From: Aegilops tauschii subsp. strangulata
Lineage: Eukaryota; Streptophyta; Magnoliopsida; Poales; Poaceae
DNA: 64,000 nucleotides
NCBI RefSeq assembly: GCF_002575655.3
Contig: NC_053040.3
Span: 157,791,148-157,855,147, forward strand
Direction of reading: 5' to 3'
Shown: one piece after another, positions 47,701-59,627 of the stretch
How positions within the stretch are numbered: the stretch's first letter is position 1
Layout of the letters: every line of letters begins with the position of its first letter
Made by a program: the position numbers and the translations under genes
The notes under the pieces: model-generated
The model's database searches: none
Seen by the model: only the letters and a program-made list of their open reading frames with translations
Told to the model about the DNA's origin: nothing

Positions 47701-48431
47701 CTTCAACGGAGAGGCGGAGGTGGTGTAGTCGAGGGCGGCGACGGCGTATGACACGGCGAGGTGGCGATTGGGGCACGGTGGCCGTGTGAACGACAGGAAC
47801 GGCGGCGAGCGCGTCGGGCGTGGGGAAGAAGAGAGCGGCGCGGATCTGGGGGGGGGGGAGAGGGAGGCACAGGGGCCGAGAGGTGAGCGGGGTGAGTGGG
47901 AGAGAGGCCCGAGGAGGCGGGGGGGCTGGCGTCCTTATCCTCCCCGTCGCCAAAGAGGGGGTGCGGCGGGGACGGCCCCTGTTCCGACCCCGGTCGGGGG
48001 AACAGGGAAGGGGGCGAGGGGGGGTGGGAGATGGGCTAGGCCGGCTGGGCCGGGGGTCGGCCCAGTTGGCCAGGGGTCCAGTGGGGGGGAGGGCCTTCTC
48101 CCAATTTTTTTTCTTTTTCTTTGTCTGTTCTGTGTTCTTTTGCCTTTTCTTTTTATTTGTTTATTTTCTTTTCTGTTTTATTTCATTTAAAAGTATTTAG
48201 AAATTTTATAAAAATGTGTTTTCTCCACCATAATTACCAGTGTATTATTTGGCACCCACCGAACATTTTTGTTTAAATTTTTGAAAACTTTTATTTTCCA
48301 CTTTGATTTTAATTGAAGTTTGAACTAGGAGTTTGAAAAGAAATTTGATGCAATTGTGATCAAGCCCTGTTTAACAACATGATTAGCTTAATCTCAGAGA
48401 GTTACTGTAGCATGATTCTCGGGGTGTTACA
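44711..48431 (-). repeat. 3' LTR of element D
   Basis: Length is 3721 bp; on the minus strand it starts TGTAACACCCCGAG and ends GGGGGCGTCACA. It contains a hairpin at 46108-46130 and a CCCTGCAGGG palindrome at 45552-45561. Open frames in the GC-rich part (47026-47953) are not genes. Confidence 0.93.
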
Positions 48432-48466
48432 AATCTCCTCCACTACAAGAAATCTCGTTCCGAGAT

Positions 48467-51400
48467 TTAGGAGGTAGAAGGAAACAGTGCGGGGTATTCT
48501 TCGCGCAGACGATCCTCTCGTTCCCAAGTGGCCTCATCTTCAGAATGGTGCGACCACTGGACTTTGAGAAACTTGATCGCCTTCTGACGTGTGCGGCGTT
48601 CAGCTTGGTCGAGAATGCGGACCGGATGTTCCTTATAGGAGAGGTCTTGCTGCAATTCGAGCACTTCATGATCCACAGCTCGGATTGGATCCTTGAAGCA
48701 ACGGCGGAGCTGTGACACATGGAACACATCGTGAACCTGAGAAAGGTTCGGCGGTAGCTCCAGTTGGTATGCCACTTTTCCACGCCTTTCGAGAATAGTG
48801 AATGGGCCAATATAGCGAGGAGCTAGTTTGCCCTTGATCCCGAAGCGGTGAGCACCCTTCATAGGTGTGACTCGAAGATAAGCCTTTTCGCCAGGTTGAT
48901 AGACCATGTCTTTATGATGACGGTCATACTGACTCTTCTGACGTGACTGAGCAGTCTTGAGATTCTCGCGAATAATGCGGACTTGTTCTTCGGCATCTTG
49001 GATAATATCCGGGCCGAAGAGTGGACGTTCCCCAGTTTCTGACCAGTTCAGAGGGGTTCGACACTTTCATCCATATAACACTTCGAAGGGGGCCATCTTC
49101 AGACTAGCTTGATAGCTATTATTATAAGAGAACTCAGCATACGGGAGAGATTCCTCCCATTTCTTGCCGAAGGAAATAACGCAAGCTCGAAGCATGTCTT
49201 CGAGAACTTGATTGACGCGTTCAACTTGCCCTTGCGATTGAGGATGAAATGCAGTACTGAATGACAGATGAGTTCCCATAGCTTCTTGGAAACTTGCCCA
49301 GAATCTTGAAGTGAATAAGCTGCCACGGTCTGAGCTGATAACCAATGGAATACCGTGGAGTGAAACAATCCTGGACATATAGAGCGTTGCCAACTGGCTA
49401 GCAGTGATCGTTTCTTTGACTGCCAGAAAATGTGCAACTTTGGAAAGCCGGTCAATGACGACAAGAATAGCATCATTACCTTTCTGTGATTTGGGAAATC
49501 CAGTGACGAAGTCCATTTCAACATGGTCCCATTTCCATTCAGGAATAGAGATAGGTTGCAGAGTTCCAGCAGGCCTTTGATGTTCTGCTTTGATACGACG
49601 GCAAACGTCACACTCAGCAACATAACGAGCAATGGCTTGTTTCATATTAGACCACCAGAATCTCTGACGGATGTCTTGGTACATCTTTGTACTACCAGGA
49701 TGGATACACAGAGGTGTATCATGAGCTTCTTTCATAACTTCCTGTGTCATATCCAGGTTTTTCTCTACACATGGCACCACTAGGCGGCCCTTGAAGTATA
49801 GGGTGCCATCTTCAGCAATGGTGAAGAATGAGGGCTTTCCTTCTGCGAGGTAGCGCTTAATCTTGTGGGCTTCAGAGTCATACTTCTGTAGCCTTTTGAT
49901 GCTATCCACGAGATCTGGTTTAGCAACTAGGGTATTGAGGGAACCCTGGGTAATAACGTGGAGGTTCACCTTGCCAAACTCCTTAGGAGGGGGAGTGAGT
50001 GCACCTGAAGGAACAATATGGAGGTTCAGCTTCCTGAATTCTTCAACAAGCGAGGGCTGAACTTTGTGAACCTGGAGGTGGTTGCAGTAAGACTTGCGGC
50101 TCAAGGCATCAGCCATTACATTAGCCTTGCCTGGCATATAGGAAATACCCAAGTCAAAGTCTGCAACAAGCTCCATCCATCTCTGTTGACGGAGGTTCAG
50201 ATCTGGCTGAGTAAACAGATACTTCAGACTTTGGTGGTCAGTGAAGATCTCGCAACGATTACCGAGAAGGTAATGTCGCCACTGCTTCAGCGCATGAATG
50301 ACAGCAGCAAGTTCGAGGTCGTGAACTGGGTAGTTCTCTTCGTGAGGGCGCAATTGCCGAGAGGCATAAGCAATCACTTTGCGGTCTTGCATTAGGACAC
50401 AGCCTAATCCTTGACGGGAAGCGTCGCAGTAAATGACAAAGTCCTTCTTAGTATCAGGTGGAGCTAGAACTGGAGCAGAAGTCAACTTGTCTTTGAGTGC
50501 TTGGAAACTTTCCTGACATTTGTCTGTCCATTGGAACTTGACACCCTTATGCAACAGGTCAGTCAGAGGCCTGGCGATCTTAGAGAAGTTCTCGACGAAT
50601 CGACGGCAATAGCTGGCGAGACCGAGAAAACTTCTGACTTGCTTAACGTTCTTGGGAGGAGTCCAATCAAGAATAGCCTGAACTCGCTCGGGGTTGACGG
50701 CAATACCATCCTTAGAGATGACATGCCCAAGATAGGTTACTTCCGGTAGCCAGAATTCACATTTGGAGAACTTGGCATATAGTTGATGTTCTCGTAGCTT
50801 CTCCAGCACAAGTCGAAGATGTTCGGCATGTTCTTCTTTGTTCTTGGAAAATACCAGGATATCATCCAGATAAACCACGACGAACTTGTCGAGGTAATCC
50901 ATGAATATATAGTTCATCAGACGAGAGAAGGTGGCTGGAGCATTGGTTAAACCGAAAGACATGACGGTGTACTCGTATGAACCATAGCGAGTCACGAAGG
51001 CGGTCTTTGGGATATCCTCTTCGCGAACACGGATCTGATGGTAGCCCAACCTCAAGTCGAGCTTAGAGAACACTGACGAACCCGCCAGTTGATCATACAG
51101 ATCATTGATCCGAGGAAGAGGGTACTTATTCTGAATGGTAGCTTGGTTTATAGGACGGTAGTCTTGAACTAACCGGTTTGTCCCATCCTTCTTCTTGACA
51201 AAGAGAGAAGGTGCTCCCCAAGGAGAGCAACTTGGGTGAATGAATCCTTTGCGAAGAGATTTGTCGATTTCCTCCTTAAGCTCAAGGAGTTCATGCGGCG
51301 GCATTTTGTAGGGTCGCTTGGCTATAGGAGTGGTGCCTGGTTTCAAGTCGATGATGAATTCGACAGCTCTAGTAGGGGGAATCCCTGGAAGTTCTTCAGG

Positions 51401-51724
51401 AAAGACGTCGAGGAATTCACGCACGACGGGAATGTTTTCAATGCCCTCGAGTGGTGCAGCGTTCAATGCATTCAATGCATAGAGCCTTGCCTCGGCGTTT
51501 TGCACCAGATGGGCTTGGTAAGTAACTATCTCATCTGAAGGGTGTAGCAGATGGACGGTCTTAGTGGCGCAAACTATAGAAGCAGTATGCGCTTTCAACC
51601 AATCCATACCCAAAATGAGGTCGATGTTAGACGACTTCAGGATAATGGGAGAGGCATAGAATTCCAGCCCTTCGATTTCCACGGGGACATCGATGCCAAC
51701 CAAGGAGGTTTGACACTGTCCCAC
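48467..51724 (-). pseudogene. Element D pol (protease end, RT, RNase H, integrase, chromodomain)
   Basis: After the frameshift near 51725, a frame runs to 48467, broken only by TGA at 49067-49069 inside integrase, after VLYG. RT has YLDD at 50861-50872. RNase H has YCDAS and TDHQSLKY. Integrase has [25 protein letters not shown] and GQVERV. The chromodomain (about 48500-48640) has FLKVQWSHHS and ATWERED. It is closely related to element B's pol but clearly a different family. Confidence 0.93.
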
Positions 51725-52944
51725 GGGGTTTTGACCAGTACCGAAGTGTTCATCTCCTCACATTTAACGTCGTGCTTGTATGCAAAATCTTCTGACATGA
51801 ATGAATGCGATGCACCTGTATCAAATAAAACGGATGCTGGTACTGAATTTACGAGGAGTGTACCCATCACAGTAGCAGGCTGGTCTTGAGCTTCGTTGAG
51901 ATCAACGTGGTTGGCATGAGCACGACCATAAGACTTAGCATTGTTGTTGCGGGGCTGATTGTTACCACGGCCAGTTGCTGGAAGGGCCAGTTGATTCTGG
52001 TTCTGGTTGCATTCTCTAGCACGGTGTCCTGGTTGACCACACCTGAAGCACAAGCCATTATTCGGAGTGGGAACAGGAGCTTGGGATGGTGGAGCTGGAA
52101 GTCTTGACTGCCTAGATGGTGGTGGAGGCAGACGAGGTGCAGCATATGTCTGCCTTGGGGCAGATGCATTTGGACGGTACATGCTGTTCGGGATCCATAT
52201 CTTACGCTTCTGTGAGGGCGGGCCCGAAGATGAGCCCGTGTCACGGTTGCGCCTGTGAGAGCTCTGGTATTCCTGCAGACCAGTTTCGACATTGATGGCC
52301 TTGTTCACCAAGGTGGAGAAATCAGCAAAGGCATGCACTAGAAGTGCGAGCTTGATGTCAGCTTGAAGGCCATCACGGAACTTCTCCTGTCTGCGTGCAT
52401 CAGTTGCAATGTCTTCTTCAGCATAGCGGGACAAGTCCAGAAACTCCCGCTGATAAGCTTCGACAGTTTTGTTGCCTTGGGTGAGGTTGCGGAACTCACG
52501 CTTCTTCCGGTCCATGACTCCCTGAGGAATGAAGCGGGCACGGAAAGCAGCTTGGAAGTCTGGCCATGTGATGATTGTTCCAGCTGGCAGAGTACGCCTG
52601 TGGCTGTCCCACCATTGAGCTGCGGGTCCCTTCAAGAAGAAGGAAGCAAAGGTGACATAGCTGGCAGGGGCTACATCAGCAGACTCCATCTCATAGGTGA
52701 TGTCACGGAGCCAGTCATCAGCATCCAGAGGCTGAGTTGAGCTGCGGTAGATGGTTGGGTTGAGGCGTATGAAATCTTGAAGAGTCACTTGAGCTGGCTG
52801 CTGATTCATATTGGGGCGAGGAGACTGAGCCATCATATTTTCCATGAATTGGCGGTTCAGTTCAAACTGTTGGATCATACCAGCCATGTACTCAGGTGGT
52901 GGTGGGGCATCGCCACCACGACCACGACCACCTGGTCTAACCAT
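51637..52944 (-). pseudogene. Element D gag and protease N-terminal part
   Basis: ATG 52944 (after TATAATAGCAGG on the minus strand) opens gag with a glycine/proline-rich start, a capsid-like region with WLRDI and QWWDSH, a CCHC knuckle (CFRCGQPGHRAREC, about 52009-52052) and the protease motif LFDTGAS (51811-51828). Near 51725 the frame is lost by a one-base change, and protease continues in another frame. Confidence 0.9.
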
Positions 52945-53166
52945 CCTGCTATTATATAACAGGGGTAGTTCAGCATTGAGAAATTTGCAATGACAAGAAT
53001 CATTCATGATGAAACATGCATAATGAAAGGAGCACGATAGCTACTACATAGTAGTCGGCATAACTTACAAAAGGGGTCATGCATAGAGTTCAGTACATAG
53101 ACTAAAACATCATAGGCGGCACACAGGCTCGCGGCGACTGCAACTAATACTACAAGCAAGCCTACA

Positions 53167-53925
53167 TCAGTCCCAAGAGGTACTGTGGAGGTAGTCGTAG
53201 CCCGACAGCTGGTAGTGAGGCAACGAATAGCCCTCGACGTCAGCAGACTGGGGGCCGCGGATACTCAGGTGTAGAGCCCGACGCTCAGGTGGCAGAAGAG
53301 GGCCAAGTGCGGGAGAGTAGCCTCCCACCTCTGGCCAACCGACACCGTGGGGCATCACGGTCCTGGCTGGGTAGATCGCAGTACGCGGTACCTGTCCAGA
53401 TCGGACAAAGGGGTGCAGCAGCGTCAGAGCACGGTAAAGGTGCTGACGGGTGGTGTACATCTCGTGGCGAAGAGCTCGGTTAGCTCGATCCAGCCCATCA
53501 GCAAGCAGAACCAGGTGCTGATGGTAGAAGGGCTCTCGGGTGACAGTGGAGTAGGCAGCAGTATAGTATCCCTCCGCACCAACATCAGATGCGATAGCAA
53601 TGTGCCTGAAAGGGGAGGTGTCCAACTCCTGATACTCTCCACGAAGACGTGTCAGAGCAGCATAGGCAGCATCGTGGACAACCATATCGATGGTCACACC
53701 AACACCATGTGCGGTGTGCAACACAGTAGTGGAGTCGTACTCCCGAGAGTAGAGGTGGACGATGGCATGGTACTGCTCCTGGTTAAAGTCCTGGTACTCC
53801 TCGTAGACGGTGTACTCAGGGTGCCAGCGATAACCCAGATAGGTCATCATCTCAGCTAGCACCGTAGGTGATCCCGAGGCACCAATGGCCGTCGTGTGGC
53901 GAACGACCTGCCTCGTGGGTTCCAT
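53167..53925 (-). CDS. Element D extra ORF upstream of gag (conserved, unknown function)
   Basis: This 252-residue frame starts at ATG 53925, right after GTCTTTGCTTTCAG on the minus strand, the same acceptor-like context as in element B. It is collinear with B's extra ORF over most of its length, sharing GYRW-PEYTV, DFNQ-QY, a G-GVT segment, V-DAAY, GYY-A-Y, R-NRALR-E and a GG-P motif. It is intact although D's gag-pol is damaged. The product is of unknown function and probably soluble. Confidence 0.85.
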   Translation of the reverse strand: MEPTRQVVRHTTAIGASGSPTVLAEMMTYLGYRWHPEYTVYEEYQDFNQEQYHAIVHLYSREYDSTTVLHTAHGVGVTIDMVVHDAAYAALTRLRGEYQELDTSPFRHIAIASDVGAEGYYTAAYSTVTREPFYHQHLVLLADGLDRANRALRHEMYTTRQHLYRALTLLHPFVRSGQVPRTAIYPARTVMPHGVGWPEVGGYSPALGPLLPPERRALHLSIRGPQSADVEGYSLPHYQLSGYDYLHSTSWD

Positions 53926-54244
53926 CTGAAAGCAAAGACGTTTCAAAGGAGTCAAATGACAGTGTGTGAATTGTTCAAAATACTATTCTAAGAAACAACT
54001 ATGGCTTATCCAACTTTGGGGTGAATGCGGTCACGGGATCCTAGTGTTAAAGCTAGTAAATTCGTTTAACCCGAGTAGAAGAGAGTTCAGAGTCCCAGAG
54101 TAAAGGTCGAGGAGTAAAAGATACTAGTACCACCCAATGGCGACGTGGGCCCATAAGACACACAGCCATGTTAGTAAAGGTTTTGTAATGTCTAGACTCG
54201 ACTTCGGCCAAGGAGTGTGGAAAGGGGGATTCCTATAGGCAGTC

Positions 54245-54257
54245 GGCTCTGATACCA
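54245..54257 (-). promoter_or_regulatory. Primer-binding site of element D
   Basis: On the minus strand TGGTATCAGAGCC, a perfect match to the usual initiator-Met tRNA complement, starts three bases after the 5' LTR. Confidence 0.92.
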
Positions 54258-54260
54258 ACT

Positions 54261-57200
54261 TGTGACGCCCCTGATTTGACCGTACACTAATCATGCACGC
54301 AAATGTGTACGACAAAGATCAGGGACTCACGGGAAGATATCACAACACAACTCTAAAACATAAATAAGTCATACAAGCATCATAATACAAGCTAGGGGCC
54401 TCGAGGGCTCGAATACAAGTGCTCGATCACAGACGAGTCAGCGGAAGCAACAATATCTGAGTACAGACATAAGTTAAACAAGTTTGCCTTAAGAAGGCTA
54501 GCACAAACTGGGATACAGATCGAACGAGGCGCAGGCCTCCTGCCTGGGATCCTCCTAACTACTCCTGATCGTCGTCAGCGGGCTGCACGTAGTAGTAGGC
54601 ACCTCCAGTGTCGTAAGTGTCGTCGTCGATGGTGGCGTCTGACTCCTGGACTCCAACATCTGGTTGCGACAACCAGATAGAAAGGAAAGGGGGAAAAGAG
54701 GGAGAGAAGCAACCGTGAGTACTCATCCAAAGTACTCGCAAGCAAGGAGCTATACTACATATGCATGGGTATATGTGTAAAGGGGCATATCAGTGGACTG
54801 AACTGCAGAATGCCAGAATAAAAGCGGGATAGCTAGTCCTGTCGAAGACTACGCTTCTGGCAGCCTCCATCTTGCAGCATGTAGAAGAGAGTAGATTGAA
54901 GTCCTCCAAGTAGCATCGCATAGCATAATCCTACCCGGCGATCCCCTCCTCGTCGCCCTGTTAGAGAGCGATCACCGGGTTGTATCTGGCACTTGGAAGG
55001 GTGTATTTTATTCAGTATCCAGTTCTAGTTGTCATAAGGTCAAGGTACAACTCCGGGTCGTCCTTTTACCGAGGGACACGGCTATTCGAATAGATAAACT
55101 TCCCTGCAGGGGTGCACCACATAACCCAACACGCTCGATCCCATTTGGCCGGACACACTTTTTTGGGTCATGCCCGGCCTCGTAAGATCAACGCGTCGCA
55201 GCCCCACCTAAGCACAACAGAGCGGTCAGCACGCCGGTCTAACCCTATGCGCGCAGGGGTCTGGGCCCATCGCCCTATGCACACCTGCACGTTGCGTACG
55301 CGGCCGGAAGCAGACCTAGCCTAGTGGCGTTCCAGTCCAATCCGGCGCGCGCCACTCAGTCGCTGACGTCAAGAAGGCTTCGGCTGATACCACGACGCCG
55401 GGATACCCATAACTACTCCCGCGTAGATGGTTAGTGCGTATAGACCAAATGGCCAGACTCAGATCAAATACCAAGATCTCGTTAAGCGTGTTAAGTATCC
55501 GCGAACGCCGACCAGGGCCAGGCCCACCTCTCATCTAGGCGGTCTCAACCTGCCCTGTCGCTCCGCCACAAAGATCCACTTGCGGGTACTCCTACGAGCC
55601 GACCCGACTTTAGTCATCACATGTGTCATGTATGTAGTATATAAGTATATACCCGTGATCACCGCCTAGGTGATCACGGCCCGATAGTATAGCACAGCAG
55701 ACGGACAAGAATGTAGGGCCACTGATGGAAATCTAGCATCCTATACTAAGCATGTAGGATTGCAGGTAAAGGTATCAACAGTAGTAGCAAGGATAGGCTA
55801 TGCATCAGGATAGGATATCGGAAAACAGTAACATGCTACACTACTCTAATGCAAGCAGTATAGAGAAGAATAGGCGATATCTGGTGATCAAGGGGGGGGG
55901 GCTTGCCTGGTTGCTCTGGCAAGTAGGAGGGGTCGTCGACTCCGTAGTCGAACTGGGCAGCAGCAGTGTCGGTCTCGTAGTCTACCGGAGAGAAGAGGGG
56001 GAAGAAACAGTAAATACAATGCAAACATAAGCATGACGATGCGTGACATGACAATGAGCGGTGCTAGGTGTGCCCTAACGCGACAGTAGGTGGTACCGGC
56101 GAAGGGGGGGAACATCCGGGAGGTATTCCCGATGTTTCGCGTTTTCGGACAGACGGACCGGAGGGGGAAAGTTGCTAGTTCGATAGGTTAGGGAGGTGTG
56201 GTGGACGAACGGACTGCGTATTCGGATTCGTCTCGTCGTTCTGAGCAACTTTCATATAGAAAACATTTTCATCCGAGTTACGGTTTAAAAGATATGAATT
56301 TTAAAAGATTATTTGAATTTCTGGAATTATTTAATTAACAGAAAAGGGATATGACGTCAGCATGACGTATGAGTGACGTCAGCGGTCAACAGTCCGGTTG
56401 ATTGGTCAAAACTGACACGGGGGACCCACCTGTCATAGACAGTGGGTTAACAGAAGATTAAACTAATTAATATTTAGTTAATTAACTACTGGGCCCACCT
56501 GTCAGTGAGTGATTAGATTAATTAATTATTTTTATTTATAAAACATTTTCCTTTTCTTTCTTTTTTTCTTTTTGCGGCGGGGCCCGCATGTCAGTGCCTG
56601 GGCCTGCCCAGTCAGCACGTTGACTGGGTGGACCCAGTCAACGGGGCCCACGGGCCCACTGGCAGTGGCACTGGGGGGGCCAGGCCAGCCACGTCGGCGG
56701 CCGGCGCCGGAGCGACTCCGACGAGCCAAACGCGGCGGCGCGGCTCGGGAGGGGCGCGGGTTTCACGCACAGGGGGTCTGCGGGGTCGTGGCGGGGCGCG
56801 TTCGACGCGGCTCGGCGCCGCGCGTCCAACGGTGGTGGCCGGAGGGGCTGGAACTGGCGGGGGCGAGCGCTTCGAGCTCGCCGGCGGCGAGGTGCTTCGG
56901 GCGAGCAACGGCAACGTTGGTTCGGCGCGAGATCGGGCAAGCGGAGGAGCTGGGGAGCATCTACGTGCGGTGGGGAGTGCTGCGGGCTTGAGCCCGTGAC
57001 CAAAAGGTCACCGGAGACCCGCCGGCGGCGAGCTCCGCGGCGCGGCGTTCGGGCGCGCGCGGGGAAGAAGCTGGGGGGCGCGCGAGAGAGAAAGGACAGG
57101 GGAGGAGGGGAGGAGAGGCTCACCGCGCGGCACACCGAGGCCGGTGAGAGCTTAGGAGCAGCAGGTCGGCGCCGGGGAAGAAGGGGGTCGCCGGCGTCCG

Positions 57201-57970
57201 AAGTTGAAGACGAGCTCGGGGAGGCCGTTGCAGTGGCTCCGAGCTTCAACGGAGAGGCGGAGGTGGTGTAGTCGAGGGCGGCGACGGCGTATGACACGGC
57301 GAGGTGGCGATTGGGGCACGGTGGCCGTGTGAATGACGGGAACGGCGGCGAGCGCGTCGGGCGTGGGGAAGAAGAGAGCGGCGCGGATCTGGGGGGGAAG
57401 AGGGAGGCGCAGGGGCCGAGAGGTGAGCGGGGTGAGTGGGAGAGAGGCCCGAGGAGGCGGGGGGGCTGGCGTCCTTATCCTCCCCGTCGCCGGCGAGGGG
57501 GTGCGGCGGGGACGGCCCCTGTTCCGACCCCGGTCGGGGGAACAGGGAAGGGGGCGAGGGGGAGTGGGAGATGGGCTAGGCCGGCTGGGCCGGGGGTCGG
57601 CCCAGTTGGCCAGGGGTCCAGTGGGGGGGAGGGCCTTCTCCCATTTTTTTTCTTTTTCTTTGTCTGTTCTGTGTTCTTTTGCCTTTTCTTTTTATTTGTT
57701 TATTTTCTTTTCTGTTTTATTTCATTTAAAAGTATTTAGGTATTTTATAAAAATGTGTTTTCTCCACCATAATTACCAGTGTATTATTTGGCACCCACCG
57801 AACATTTTTGTTCAAATTTTTGAAAACTTTTATTTTCCACTTTGATTTTAATTGAAGTTTGAACTAGGAGTTTGAAAAGAAATTTGATGCAATTGTGATC
57901 AAGCCCTGTTTAGCAACATGATTAGCTTAATATCAGAGAGTTACTGTAGCATGATTCTCGGGGTGTTACA
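54261..57970 (-). repeat. 5' LTR of element D
   Basis: Length is 3710 bp, roughly 1% different by eye from 44711-48431 (examples near 54270, 54313, 54613 and 55249). The small divergence points to a recent insertion. The hairpin and palindrome noted in the other copy are conserved (55655-55677, 55102-55111). Confidence 0.93.
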
Positions 57971-59627
57971 TTACACCCCGGGCAAAGCCAATGTCATGGC
58001 TGATGCGCTAAGCCGTAAATCCTATTGTAACAACTTGATGTTACAACAAAGCCAACCACTTCTCCACAAGGAATTCTGTAAGCTTAACCTTCACATTGTT
58101 CCTCAAGGATTTCTATCCACCCTGGTGGCGAAACCTACCCTTACGGATCAGATCATCAAAGCTCAGAAGGTAGATCCGGGGATCTCCCGTATTAAGAGAA
58201 ACATCAAGAAAGGAGTTGCGGATTGTTTCTCCGTTGATGACCAAGGTGTCGTGTTCTTTGGAGACCGTCTAGTGGTTCCCAAGGTACGCAACCTGAGGCG
58301 ATTGATCCTTAAGGAAGCTCATGAATCTCCTCTCACCATTCATCCCGGTAGTACTAAAATGTATCAAGACCTACGCCAGAGGTTTTGGTGGACTAGGATG
58401 AAGAGAGAAATTGCTCAATACATTGCTAACTGCGACGTCTGCCGACGTGTTAAAGCAGAGCATCAACGACCTGCTGGCACCCTTCAGCCTCTGGCTATTC
58501 CTGAATGGAAATGGGATAAAATCGGTATGGATTTCATTACCGGGTTCCCCAGGACCAAGAGAGGGAATAATGCTATCTTCGTTGTTGTCGATCGTCTTTC
58601 CAAAGTAGCCCACTTCCTACCTGTTCGTGAGAGTATAACCGCTAGCGAGCTAGCAGACTTGTACATCTCCCGAATAGTGTCTCTTCATGGTGTTCCATTG
58701 GAAATTAACTCAGACCGTGGAAGTCTCTTCACCTCTCGATTTTGGGAAAGTTTCCAAAATGCCATGGGAACTCGTCTCTCTTTTAGCACCGCCTTTCACC
58801 CTCAATCAAGTGGTCAGGTAGAACGAGTTAATCAAATTCTGGAGGATATGCTCCGAGCTTCTGTCATCTCTTTCGGCATGGATTGGGAGAAATGCCTCCC
58901 ATTCGCCGAGTTCGATTATAACAATAGTTATCAAGCCAGCTTGGGCAAAGCCCCTTTCGAGGTTCTCTATGGACGAAAATGTCGAACGCCTCTTAACTGG
59001 TCAGAAACCGGGGAAAGACAACTCTTTGGCCCGGATATGATCCAGGAAGCAGAAGAGCAGGTTCGCATTATTCGTGAGAAATTGAAAACAGCCCAATCTC
59101 GCCAAAAGAGCCATTATGATCGCAAACATAAGGCTATGACTTTTGAGGTTGACGAGAAGGCTTACCTTCGGGTGACTCCTTTAAAGGGAACCCATCGATT
59201 CGGTATCAAAGGCAAATTGGCCCCTCGCTACATTGGACCCTTTCGCATTCTTGCCAAGCGAGGAGAAGTTGCCTACCAATTGGAACTACCTCCGCATCTT
59301 TCCAAGGTTCATGATGTGTTCCACGTATCTCAACTCAGGCGTTGCTTCTCGGATCCTATCCGTGGAGTGGACCACGAAACGCTTGATCTCCAAGATAATC
59401 TCACATGTCGGGAATATCCAGTTCGCATCCTTGATCAAGCTGAGCATACCACTCGACGCCAAAACATCAAGTTTCTCAAAGTTCAATGGTCACACCATTC
59501 CGAGAAAGAAGCTACCTGGGAAAGGGAGGATCGTCTTCGACTTGAGTACCCCACCTTCTTTCCAACGGATCCTAAATCTCGGGATGAGATTCTTTTGAGT
59601 GGGGGTGAGTTGTCACATCCTAGTTAG
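57971..59627 (+). CDS. Element B gag-pol, part 2 (integrase and chromodomain)
   Basis: The frame continues after the second copy of the TTACA duplication. The integrase zinc-binding motif spans about 58341-58440 (HPGSTKMY, then CDVCRR). The catalytic triad is Asp at 58530, Asp at 58714 and Glu at 58821 (in GQVERVN). The C-terminus carries a chromodomain (about 59415-59560, with FLKVQWSHHS and ATWERED), known in this lineage to direct integration to marked heterochromatin. The stop codon (59625-59627) lies 15 bp inside the 3' LTR, so gag-pol and LTR overlap. Confidence 0.95.

Larger units (their letters stand above)
44711..57970 (-). mobile_element. Element D: second Tekay/Del-type chromovirus, inside pol of B
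   Basis: Perfect 5-bp duplications TTACA (44706-44710, 57971-57975) flank LTRs 44711-48431 (3' LTR) and 54261-57970 (5' LTR). On the minus strand the order is PBS, extra ORF, gag, protease, RT, RNase H, integrase, chromodomain and PPT (48432-48445). It has one frameshift and one stop in gag-pol. D is younger than B because it sits inside B. Confidence 0.96.

Noticed and set aside
47026..48200. Several overlapping frames of 100-176 residues (also 56572-57845)
   Set aside because: GC-rich part of both D LTRs; duplicated as LTR sequence, with no conserved protein features.
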